Source of the DNA: Woeseia sp.
GTDB lineage: Bacteria > Pseudomonadota > Gammaproteobacteria > Steroidobacterales > Woeseiaceae
Length of the DNA stretch: 7,370 nt
Reading direction: 5' to 3'
Assembly (NCBI GenBank): GCA_018701055.1
Contig: JABIUH010000119.1
Location: 1 to 7,370, forward strand
Shown: positions 1 through 6,586 of the stretch, in pieces
Numbering within the stretch: position 1 is the first letter of the stretch
Layout of the letters: each line of letters opens with the position of its first letter
Position numbers and translations under genes: made by a program
The notes under the pieces: generated by a model
Told to the model about the DNA's origin: nothing
Seen by the model: the letters and a program-made list of their open reading frames with translations, nothing else
The model's database searches: none

Positions 1-164
1 ATGCAACCATCGGTTTCGGCGAGGACAATTACGGTGTTGAGCTGTTCATCGATAACCTCACAGACGAACGGATCATTCGATACGTTCGAGCCGGTGGCGC
101 GACACCTGAACAATTTGTTACGCGACCAAGATCTATTGGCTTACGATTTAGATACGATTATTGA
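1..164 (+). CDS. TonB-dependent outer-membrane receptor, C-terminal fragment
   Basis: This is the 3' end of a gene that begins before the window. The coding frame starts at base 3 (GCA, ACC, ATC...) and ends at TGA 162-164, giving 53 residues. The fragment contains FGEDNYGVELFIDNLTDER, followed by a short loop and RPRSIGLRFRYDY at the stop. This is the usual ending of TonB-dependent receptors: a penultimate beta strand with a 'V-L-F-I-D-N-L-T-D-E-R' core, then a final strand introduced by 'RPR-(T/S)-IG-L-R-F' with a terminal aromatic residue, which serves as the signal for outer-membrane assembly. Such receptors import scarce substrates (siderophores, cobalamin, glycans, other organics) using TonB-ExbBD energy. 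The ligand cannot be inferred because plug and barrel are missing. An ATG-led frame at 1-189 overlaps it, but its translation resembles nothing and is a shadow. Confidence 0.85.
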   Translation, partial: ATIGFGEDNYGVELFIDNLTDERIIRYVRAGGATPEQFVTRPRSIGLRFRYDY

Positions 165-200
165 TCCAGCACGAATCGCGATCACTTAAGCGATACAATG

Positions 201-235
201 GGGAAGTGGCTGCAAAGCCACTTCCCTTTTTATTT
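201..235 (+). terminator. Rho-independent terminator of the TonB-receptor gene
   Basis: A perfect 11-bp stem is formed by GGGAAGTGGCT (201-211) and AGCCACTTCCC (216-226), closed by a GCAA tetraloop (212-215, GNRA type). It is followed directly by TTTTTATTT (227-235). This is a textbook intrinsic terminator 37 nt after the receptor stop codon. It lies only 25 nt before the next start codon at 260, so the downstream gene needs either read-through or a promoter overlapping the hairpin. Confidence 0.92.
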
Positions 236-259
236 GCTTGAAACAATGGTTGATATCGA

Positions 260-2230
260 ATGGAATTTGAAGAATCGCTGCGCGCAGTACAACGACTAGT
301 CAGTCAAAACGAATTGACAGCAGCGGATAGCGCTTTAAAGGAACTACTACAGGTTCAACCTCAACACGTGGAGGCGTTGTTCGTTAAGGCGGTCATTAAA
401 CGATTAATGAATCAACCCGTCGTTGCATTACAAACCTTAAGCTTCTTACACGACATCAATCCGCAACACAGTCGCGCGCACCAGGAAGTGGGCCATCTCA
501 GAATGATCAATAGAGAGCTCAAACCAGCGATCGAATCCTATGAGCGAGCGGTTGAATTGGACCCTGCATTAATCAGTAGCTGGACCGCACTGACTGGACT
601 GTACGGCATGGACAAAAACCTGGCCGGCGCTCAGAAAGCGAAAGTACATACTGAACGTCTGAAGGCCCTGCCTCAGGAACTACTCAACGTTTCAAGTCTT
701 ATCAACGAAAAACGGCTCGATAAAGCAGAACCGTTGTGTCGCCAATTCCTACTTCGAGACCCAACAAATGTTGAAGCGATGCGATTACTTGCATCGATTG
801 GCATGGAACTCGGAGTCACAGACGATGCGGAACACCTCTTAGAAAAGACGCTGGAATTTGATCCTGGCTTTCACATCGGTCGATTCGATTATGTTGGTGT
901 CCTGCAGAAGCGACAGAAGTTTGAAGCCGCATTCAGTAATGCCGCTCATCTGAGAGAGGCGCAACCCAACAATTTCAATTACAAACGACTTTATGCGAAT
1001 GCCTGTCTTAACGTTGGCAGGCATGAAGAAGCCATTGCGGTCTACAGCATGGTACTGGAAGTGGATCCTGAGAACCCGCAGATCTTATTGATGTGCGGCC
1101 ACGCAGCAAAAACGATCGGCAGAATTCAAGACGGCATTGACTACTACCGACGCTGCTATAGCGCCAAACCGGATTACGGCGATGCCTTCTGGAGCTTGGC
1201 AAATCTAAAAACCTATACGTTGACTGATGACGAACTGGCGATTGCGAAGAATAGCGAGGCGGCAAGTGATACTGATATTGTCGACCGAATTCATTTGTGT
1301 TTTGCACTCGGAAAGGCGCTTGAGGATCGCGAGAACTATGATTCGTCGTTTGAATACTACGCGCGCGGCAATGCACTCAAACTTTCGGAGCTTGGCTATC
1401 ATTCCGATTTGGTGAGCACAGAGATACGCACACAAATTGAAGTGTGCGATACCACGCTCCTGAATTCTAAATCTGGCGGCGGCGACCCGGCCCCGGATCC
1501 GATTTTCATCGTCGGTTTGCCGCGTTCGGGTTCCACCCTGCTCGAACAAATATTGGCCTCGCATAGCGAGATTGATGGAACGTTTGAGTTACCTAACGTT
1601 CTCAACACGGTCGCTAAACTGAATGGACGCCGAATGGCCGGAGAAGCGGCGAAGTACCCGCATATCCTCGCGGAACTTAGTCACGATGAACTCGCCGATC
1701 TCGGTAAGGATTATATTGAGGAAACGCAAATTCACCGGGCCCAGGCGCCATTCTTTATCGACAAAATGCCGAACAACTTTCGGCACTTAGGCCTGATTAA
1801 GATGATGTTGCCAAATGCAAAAATCATTGACGCACGTCGGGAACCAATCGCTTGCTGTTTTAGTGGGTTCAAGCAGCTGTTCGCACATGGACAGGCCTAC
1901 ACGTACGGGTTGCAGGAAATCGGTCAGTATTATCAGGATTACGTCTCGTTAATGACACATTGGGAACAGCTTTTTCCTGACCAAATCCTAAGAGTCCAGT
2001 ACGAAGACGTGGTTGCCGACTTGGAGACCGAGGTCGCGCGAATGCTGACTTACTGTGGTCTGGATATGCAATCGGCGTGCCTTGAATTTCACAAGACCGA
2101 AAGACTGGTGCGTACGCCGAGCTCAGAACAGGTCAGGCAACCTATTTATCAACAAGGTTTGGAGCAATGGAAGAACTTCGATGCCTTCTTACCGCCGCTT
2201 AAAACCGCGTTGGGCGATCAACTAAGGTAG
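260..2230 (+). CDS. TPR-repeat sulfotransferase family protein
   Basis: This encodes a 656-residue protein without signal peptide or membrane segments, so it is probably cytosolic. Residues about 5-380 are helical tetratricopeptide repeats; repeat signatures such as 'A-I-x-x-Y-x-x-x-x-x-x-D-P' are clear near 90-111 and 257-280. Residues about 410-650 form a Sulfotransfer_3-type domain. DPIFIVGLPRSGSTLLEQ (413-430) is the 5'-phosphosulfate-binding loop for PAPS, DKMPNNF (501-507) follows, and ARREPIACCFSGF (525-537) is the likely 3'-phosphate-binding region. The C-terminal stretch around 617-640 (VRTPSSEQVRQPI) is typical of this two-domain family. The expected reaction is transfer of sulfate from PAPS to a hydroxyl or amine; the acceptor is unknown. 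ATG 260 is the first start after an in-frame TGA at 251-253, but no good Shine-Dalgarno precedes it. The gene runs in the same direction as the receptor gene but behind a terminator, and ends 9 nt from the convergent Rieske gene. Confidence 0.9.
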   Translation: MEFEESLRAVQRLVSQNELTAADSALKELLQVQPQHVEALFVKAVIKRLMNQPVVALQTLSFLHDINPQHSRAHQEVGHLRMINRELKPAIESYERAVELDPALISSWTALTGLYGMDKNLAGAQKAKVHTERLKALPQELLNVSSLINEKRLDKAEPLCRQFLLRDPTNVEAMRLLASIGMELGVTDDAEHLLEKTLEFDPGFHIGRFDYVGVLQKRQKFEAAFSNAAHLREAQPNNFNYKRLYANACLNVGRHEEAIAVYSMVLEVDPENPQILLMCGHAAKTIGRIQDGIDYYRRCYSAKPDYGDAFWSLANLKTYTLTDDELAIAKNSEAASDTDIVDRIHLCFALGKALEDRENYDSSFEYYARGNALKLSELGYHSDLVSTEIRTQIEVCDTTLLNSKSGGGDPAPDPIFIVGLPRSGSTLLEQILASHSEIDGTFELPNVLNTVAKLNGRRMAGEAAKYPHILAELSHDELADLGKDYIEETQIHRAQAPFFIDKMPNNFRHLGLIKMMLPNAKIIDARREPIACCFSGFKQLFAHGQAYTYGLQEIGQYYQDYVSLMTHWEQLFPDQILRVQYEDVVADLETEVARMLTYCGLDMQSACLEFHKTERLVRTPSSEQVRQPIYQQGLEQWKNFDAFLPPLKTALGDQLR

Positions 2231-2239
2231 CGGACTGCC

Positions 2240-3370
2240 TTACTGGTTGAACTCAACGTGGCTCCCCAATCGAGTCGCCATGTACTTGTACATATCATGA
2301 ATGGTGCCTTCCAAATCCGGCGTTGAAAGCGGTCCAGGGTTGAAATATTTGGACTGCAGTCCTTTTTGTAGCGTTTCCAACTTAAGCTTATCTTCCGCGT
2401 TGACCTGATTCATGAACTCTCGCTGTTCATCCGTCACATCACCGATCTCCGGCAGCGCGGACATTCCCCAACGAATATTCACAGAATTGGTCGTATTTGG
2501 ACTGAGACACAAATAGATCAAGATACTCGGTGCCGCAGCTACCACTAAATTCGGAAACAATCCGAACATGAGCGAACAGCGCTTTTCCTTGTCCGTTAGG
2601 TTTGGTGGAAACGGCCCGCGTTCCGGGTAACTAGGATCGTAGTATGAAAAATACGCGTTGAAGTTCCCATCTGATGGGACGTACTCGCATAAGCCGGTCG
2701 GCGTCAGCGGTTTTAAGGTCTTTGGATGGGTGACATCGAGGTGATACCCCTCCATGAAATTTTCTGCCAAACATTTCCAATTCGTTTGCCACGTTGTTTG
2801 CTCGGTAAACCCGTTGATTCGATCCGCAATATCGTAGTTTTCGATAAAGGGCATTAGTTCACTCATACGTGGTGCAATCGGTTCGGCCTTACCGTCCAAA
2901 TTAACGAAAAGAAATCCTTCCCATATCTCAACATTGAACGATGGCAACTTGCATTCGGATTTATTGAATCCAGGCACATCATCCATTAACGGAGCCGCGA
3001 TCAACTGCCCCGTCGAGTCGTACGTCCAAGCATGATACGAACAACTGAAACGCGATTTCTTCCCTTTCCCACTGGCCACAATGTTGCCGCGATGACGACA
3101 AACATTTGATAGGACACGCACCGCACCGTCTTTCGCACGAGTCACCAACAACTGCTCGCCAATCACTTCTGTCGTGTAAAAGTCTCCGGGCTCTTTAACT
3201 TCATCCGCTCGGCCGAGACAAACCCAATCACGCCTGAATATGTGCTCCGCCTCAAGATCCGCAAACTCGTCGGATGTGTAGTACGCCGCCGGCATAACTG
3301 ACCCGTTTCCGATAGCCGTGTTGTTAGCCTCGGTTAATGCCTCACGAATCTCGTTTACAGTTGCGTTCAT
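2240..3370 (-). CDS. Rieske non-heme iron oxygenase, alpha (catalytic) subunit
   Basis: This encodes 376 residues in the usual two-domain architecture. The N-terminal Rieske domain has C91-x-H93-x16-C110-x2-H113, which binds a [2Fe-2S] cluster. The C-terminal SRPBCC-type catalytic domain begins near residue 175. NWKCLAENFMEGYHLDVTH (197-215) supplies the mononuclear iron ligands H210 and H215; D327 in NAEDK is the likely third ligand. The bridging carboxylate three residues before the first His is Glu207, where naphthalene-dioxygenase-type enzymes have Asp; from memory, Glu is found here in carnitine (CntA), choline and betaine-type oxygenases. The enzyme should hydroxylate or dealkylate a small substrate using O2 and electrons from a reductase, but no reductase gene is in the window. 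ATG 3370 is supported by normal N-terminal length; the Shine-Dalgarno is weak. It is divergent from the MFS gene, suggesting a shared substrate. Substrate is unknown: quaternary amine or aromatic acid are both open. Confidence 0.9.
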   Translation of the reverse strand: MNATVNEIREALTEANNTAIGNGSVMPAAYYTSDEFADLEAEHIFRRDWVCLGRADEVKEPGDFYTTEVIGEQLLVTRAKDGAVRVLSNVCRHRGNIVASGKGKKSRFSCSYHAWTYDSTGQLIAAPLMDDVPGFNKSECKLPSFNVEIWEGFLFVNLDGKAEPIAPRMSELMPFIENYDIADRINGFTEQTTWQTNWKCLAENFMEGYHLDVTHPKTLKPLTPTGLCEYVPSDGNFNAYFSYYDPSYPERGPFPPNLTDKEKRCSLMFGLFPNLVVAAAPSILIYLCLSPNTTNSVNIRWGMSALPEIGDVTDEQREFMNQVNAEDKLKLETLQKGLQSKYFNPGPLSTPDLEGTIHDMYKYMATRLGSHVEFNQ

Positions 3371-3414
3371 GCCTGGACGCTTCTGAAATAAGTGGTGTAT
3401 CTGACGAAAGTACG

Positions 3415-3440
3415 ATCATAGTATGCGGTGTGTTCACACA
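3415..3440 (-). promoter_or_regulatory. Candidate promoter for the Rieske oxygenase gene
   Basis: On the minus strand TATGAT (complement of 3415-3420) matches five of six bases of the sigma-70 -10 box and lies 44 nt before the ATG at 3370. The -35 side is poor: TTTGTG and TTGTGT are possible at 16- or 15-nt spacing. The inverted repeat at 3429-3440 would sit in the spacer, a usual place for a repressor site. This is inferred from sequence match only. Confidence 0.3.
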
Positions 3441-3452
3441 AACCTATATACT
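3424..3452 (+). promoter_or_regulatory. Candidate promoter for the MFS transporter gene
   Basis: TATACT at 3447-3452 matches five of six bases of the -10 consensus and lies 42 nt before the ATG at 3495. At 17-nt spacing the -35 position (3424-3429, TGCGGT) is a poor match, so the promoter would need an activator or is not real. The inverted repeat at 3429-3440 follows the -35 position directly, where a bound regulator could touch RNA polymerase. Confidence 0.25.
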
Positions 3453-3468
3453 TCATTGCGTGTGACAC
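3429..3468. promoter_or_regulatory. Pair of GTGT/ACAC inverted repeats, candidate operators
   Basis: The first element is TGTGT-TC-ACACA at 3429-3440 (five-base arms, two-base spacer). The second is GTGT-G-ACAC at 3460-3468 (four-base arms, one-base centre). They share the GTGT/ACAC core and their centres are about 30 nt apart, close to three helical turns, so a regulator could bind both on one face. They lie in the intergenic region between the divergent Rieske and MFS genes and would let one regulator control both. No regulator gene is in the window, and short repeats of this size can occur by chance. Confidence 0.35.
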
Positions 3469-3494
3469 TTTACCTTTAAGAACCGCGGAAAACT

Positions 3495-4652
3495 ATGAAC
3501 ACAGCGCTTGATGACCCGAATTTGGTTGCCAAAATCAATTCAACCAAAACAATTTCTGCAGCGATGTGGATGACGGTAATAGGAACCCTGGGAATCCTAT
3601 TCTTGCCGTTAATGGTCAGTGGCATCATCGATGAATTAGGCTTTGACAAAAAACAGGCGGGCTACATCGCTGCTGCCGAGATGGCGGGTGTCGCCATTGC
3701 TTCTGGGTTGGGAATATTCTGGGTTCGACGGGTGAATTGGCGAATCATTGGGACGTATGCAACGGTTGTTTTTATCGGTGCCAATTGGATATCGACTGGA
3801 ATTGACGGCTACTGGTTAATGTTCATTGCTCGTCTCTTTGTCGGGCTGGCGAGTGGCGCTCTTCTTGCCATTGGTCTCGCTTGCCAAAGCGATAGCAAGA
3901 ATGCCGACCGGATATTTGGGTATTGGGTCGCTGTTCAAATGACAGTATCCGCCGTAGGTTATCTATTGCTGCCCAGCATACGCACGCAGTGGGGCCTGGA
4001 CGGCTTCCTTTTTGCATTAATTATTTTGGGTGCCACGTCCTTTTTCTCCATTCTTTATATGCCCAGGAACGGATTAAACAGATCCGTAGCGGCGGATGGC
4101 CCACGCAGCTCAATCGTATTGGGTGGCTTCGCTCTTGTGGGTGCATTGTTGTTTTTTATGGCGCAAGGCGGGCTTTGGGCATTTCTGGAACGACTAGGTC
4201 TCGCTGCGAATCTGACGGTAACGCAAATCGGTTTTGCACTAGCCATATCGTCCTATTGCGGCATTGTCGGCGGCCTGGCCAAAAATTGGTTAACGGACTT
4301 TATGGGTACAACAGCGCCATTCATCTGTGTCGTGATTGGCGAAATAATTATGTTGTACTTATTCGCCAATGACCCTGGCAACATTCTATATGCCGTCGCA
4401 GTCTGCATGTTGCAGTTTTTCTGGGCTATGGGCATGGCGACGCTGCTGGGTGGTTTCAATCTCATCGATAAATCCGGTGGTCTTGTACTCTTACTGATGT
4501 CGGTCGCGAAGGTCGGTTATTCTCTTGGTCCTGCCCTGATGGGTTGGCTGATCGACGGAGATGATTACTCGCGAGTACTCCTAAGCAGTGGCGCATTAGT
4601 CATCGTTGGAATGCTAACCGCCGTGGTACTGATCAAGACAATCGATCGATAA
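3495..4652 (+). CDS. MFS transporter, 12 transmembrane segments
   Basis: This 385-residue protein is strongly hydrophobic with about twelve predicted membrane helices (roughly 20-43, 53-74, 81-101, 105-128, 139-160, 168-188, 206-230, 241-262, 269-291, 296-318, 326-350, 357-381). That is the length and layout of a major facilitator superfamily carrier. R113-x3-G117-x3-G121 in helix 4 is a typical MFS proton-coupling pattern. The helix 2-3 loop has a degenerate motif A (WVRRVNWR, 76-83). A hydrophilic central loop at about 190-205 separates the two six-helix halves. The start at 3495 has a GCGGAA Shine-Dalgarno-like stretch 5 nt upstream. The gene is divergent from the Rieske oxygenase, so it may import that enzyme's substrate or export a product; substrate and direction cannot be read from the sequence. 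I find no convincing terminator after it. Confidence 0.88.
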   Translation: MNTALDDPNLVAKINSTKTISAAMWMTVIGTLGILFLPLMVSGIIDELGFDKKQAGYIAAAEMAGVAIASGLGIFWVRRVNWRIIGTYATVVFIGANWISTGIDGYWLMFIARLFVGLASGALLAIGLACQSDSKNADRIFGYWVAVQMTVSAVGYLLLPSIRTQWGLDGFLFALIILGATSFFSILYMPRNGLNRSVAADGPRSSIVLGGFALVGALLFFMAQGGLWAFLERLGLAANLTVTQIGFALAISSYCGIVGGLAKNWLTDFMGTTAPFICVVIGEIIMLYLFANDPGNILYAVAVCMLQFFWAMGMATLLGGFNLIDKSGGLVLLLMSVAKVGYSLGPALMGWLIDGDDYSRVLLSSGALVIVGMLTAVVLIKTIDR

Positions 4653-4900
4653 CTCGCTAGCTGCACCGTCATTACTTGATAGGATTTTGCAGACAGTGTC
4701 AAAATTTTACAGCGCACGCTGGGTGCCGCGCATTCTACGCATCAGACTGACTATTTTTGCGGCGCTCATACCTAGCAATGATGCTGACGCAATACCGAAC
4801 GACGTTCCGGAAGAGCTTGTTCAAACAAGATTAGCGGCGAAACGCAGTTAGCAGTACTGATCCTGATGGTGAATTTCATTGCGATAGTGTCGAGCAAAAT
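4653..4900. other. 248-nt intergenic region before the mcd-mct operon
   Basis: This gap separates the MFS gene from the acyl-CoA dehydrogenase gene. It holds a 51-codon GTG reading frame (listed separately) and an 11-nt palindrome GAACG-A-CGTTC at 4797-4807, about 95 nt before the dehydrogenase start, which could be an operator. No strong sigma-70 promoter is visible; GATAGT at 4883-4888 is a weak -10 with no fitting -35. No tRNA, rRNA or clear terminator was recognised. A promoter for the operon must nevertheless lie here or in the MFS gene. Confidence 0.4.
4696..4851 (+). pseudogene. 51-codon GTG frame, possible amidohydrolase N-terminal remnant
   Basis: The frame runs from GTG 4696 to TAG 4849-4851 and gives 51 residues. 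Its first residues, (M)SKFYSARWV, resemble from memory the first beta strand of TRZ/ATZ-type amidohydrolases, which often start 'FYSARWVLP'. After residue 10 the resemblance stops and the rest (PRILRIRLTIFAALIPS, then an acidic stretch) matches nothing I know. No Shine-Dalgarno is visible before the GTG. It could be the debris of an amidohydrolase gene, a real small protein, or a chance open frame; chance is quite possible at this length. Confidence 0.2.
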
Positions 4901-6586
4901 ATGAAGACGGAAAAATCAGCGCACTCAGAACAGTTCAAGTCTGCCCTAGTCTGTCTTGTGGTTTTGCAAATCGAAGTTAATGCCGCACTTCAGTATCTCA
5001 ATAGTGCGTGCAGCATAGAGGGTCAATTCTCGCCAGCACAGCTGGATGACCATCAGAAAGTCAGCTATGAACTGGCATTTAGTGTTGCTGATCTTGAGGC
5101 CGCGAGTGCCATGCTGAAGTATGCAATCAAGGTTTCGTCAGACGATAGGTTATGCGAGCAACTATCACTCGCATTCTGTGCGGACAGTCTGCGCACTGTT
5201 TGGCAGCGGCTGTTGACGCACGCGACGGAGGCAGGCCTATCCCGTTCTCAACTGTTGGACCTAATGGACAGCGAACCGCTAGCAGGCTTCCTGGCAGAAC
5301 ATGGGGATGTCGCGCAGTTTGCCGCGATCGGAACAGAGCTACTCGCGCGCGGCAACGTGCGCCTGCCAAGCGGGCTGGACGACGAGAAAGAAATAATTCG
5401 GGACAGTTTTGCGCGTTTCGCCGAAGAAGTGGTGATGCCACAGGCCGAGCACATTCATCGCTTTGACACAGATATTCCCGATGAGCTGATCAATGCCGCT
5501 GCGGAGATGGGCTGCTTTGGCACCTGCATTCCAGAGCGATTTGGCGGCTTGATGCCTGACGAGCGCAACGATAGCCTCGCGATGATTGTCGTAACCGAAG
5601 AATTATCGCGAGGTTCACTCTGTGCGGCTGGTAGCTTGATCACCCGTCCGGAAATTGCCGCGCGCGCGCTTTTGGCCGGCGGCACCGAACAACAGCAGGA
5701 ATTCTGGTTACCTCGGTTGGCCGTCGGTGAGTCGCTTGCGGCAATCGCAATCACCGAGCCTGATTGCGGTTCAGATGTGGCCAGGGTATCGCTCAAGGCC
5801 ACTGAGTCGGACGGTGGATGGGTACTCAATGGTGCGAAAACCTGGTGTACTTTTGCCGGCAAATCGGACGTGTTAGTCACCCTCGCCCGCACTGATAATG
5901 ACCTCAGCATGGGCCATCGCGGGCTTAGTTTATTTATGGTGGATAAACCGCGCTTCACCGGACATGAGTTTTCGCATGAAAATTCCAACGGCGGCCGGTT
6001 AACCGGAAGGGCAATTCCTACCATCGGCTATCGCGGCATGCATTCCTTTGATCTTTCGTTCGAAGACTTCTTCGTCCCCGACACAGCATTGGTTGGTGGC
6101 GACGAGGGCCTCGGCCGGGGTTTCTACTACACGATGGCAGGGTTTGCCGGGGGACGTATTCAAACTGCCGCACGTGCGTCCGGTGTGATGCAGGCGGCGC
6201 TCGAGCACGCAGTCGCCTATGCGCGAGACCGAAAAGTATTCGGCGCACCCGTCGGGAATTTTCAGCTCACTCAAGTCAAGCTGGCGCGCATGCTGGCAGC
6301 ACTCACGGCATCGAGGCAGTTCAGCTACGCCGTCGCACGAATGATGGACGACGATGGCGGACAGATGGAAGCAAGCCTGGTCAAATTGTTTAGCTGCCGT
6401 GCAGCCGAGTGGGTAACCCGCGAAGCCATGCAGATTCATGGCGGCATGGGCTACGCAGAGGAAAGTGATGTCAGCCGATATTTCGTGGATGCTCGCGTGT
6501 TGTCCATATTCGAAGGTGCGGAGGAAACCCTTGCCCTCAAAGTTATTGCACGCGACCTAATCGCAAACGCAGGAGAGCGGACGTAA
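4901..6586 (+). CDS. mcd: Acyl-CoA dehydrogenase, (2S)-methylsuccinyl-CoA dehydrogenase (Mcd)-like
   Basis: At 561 residues this is much longer than ordinary acyl-CoA dehydrogenases (about 380-400). Residues 1-155 are an all-helical extension, and the dehydrogenase fold starts near 157. An extension of this size is characteristic of Mcd of the ethylmalonyl-CoA pathway. Residue patterns also recall Mcd: EELSRG, a GSLITRPEIAA stretch, and GYRGM (376-380) where Mcd has the same motif. AITEPDCGSD (283-292) is the FAD-region signature, with Cys289 where Gly/Ser/Ala/Asn is usual. QIHGGMGY...R...D (511-530) fits the second family signature. E538 in IFEGA is the expected catalytic base. The reaction would be (2S)-methylsuccinyl-CoA to mesaconyl-C1-CoA, with electrons to ETF, in the cytosol. 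ATG 4901 is the first start after an in-frame TAG at 4832 and has a weak GAG site. The stop overlaps the mct start by one base. Another branched acyl-CoA substrate remains possible. Confidence 0.75.
   Translation: MKTEKSAHSEQFKSALVCLVVLQIEVNAALQYLNSACSIEGQFSPAQLDDHQKVSYELAFSVADLEAASAMLKYAIKVSSDDRLCEQLSLAFCADSLRTVWQRLLTHATEAGLSRSQLLDLMDSEPLAGFLAEHGDVAQFAAIGTELLARGNVRLPSGLDDEKEIIRDSFARFAEEVVMPQAEHIHRFDTDIPDELINAAAEMGCFGTCIPERFGGLMPDERNDSLAMIVVTEELSRGSLCAAGSLITRPEIAARALLAGGTEQQQEFWLPRLAVGESLAAIAITEPDCGSDVARVSLKATESDGGWVLNGAKTWCTFAGKSDVLVTLARTDNDLSMGHRGLSLFMVDKPRFTGHEFSHENSNGGRLTGRAIPTIGYRGMHSFDLSFEDFFVPDTALVGGDEGLGRGFYYTMAGFAGGRIQTAARASGVMQAALEHAVAYARDRKVFGAPVGNFQLTQVKLARMLAALTASRQFSYAVARMMDDDGGQMEASLVKLFSCRAAEWVTREAMQIHGGMGYAEESDVSRYFVDARVLSIFEGAEETLALKVIARDLIANAGERT
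6571..6577 (+). promoter_or_regulatory. Ribosome binding site of mct inside the end of mcd
   Basis: AGGAGAG lies 8 nt before the ATG at 6586 and is the strongest Shine-Dalgarno sequence seen in the window. It sits within the last codons of the dehydrogenase gene. With the TAATG stop-start overlap it fixes the mct start and points to translational coupling. Confidence 0.75.

Noticed and set aside
1..189. ATG-led 62-codon frame at the window start
   Set aside because: Its translation has no family features, while the frame beginning at base 3 reads a clear TonB-receptor C-terminus ending at 164.
1008..1376. Antisense open frame of 122 codons under the TPR domain
   Set aside because: The composition (many Arg, Ser, Pro, Gln) is typical of a shadow frame and the sense strand is clearly coding.
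2224..2241. Hairpin AAGGTAG-CGGA-CTGCCTT across the two convergent stop codons
   Set aside because: The stem is 7 bp with a G-U pair, lacks a T-run on the plus strand and gains an A-C mismatch on the minus strand, so it is not a convincing bidirectional terminator.
4684..4705. ATTTTG...CAAAAT inverted repeat after the MFS gene
   Set aside because: It is a six-base, almost wholly A/T stem with a 10-nt loop and only a short T stretch, too weak to call a terminator.
5455..6024. Long antisense open frame of 189 codons under mcd
   Set aside because: It lies entirely inside a well-supported gene in GC-rich DNA where antisense stops are rare, and its translation shows no domain pattern.
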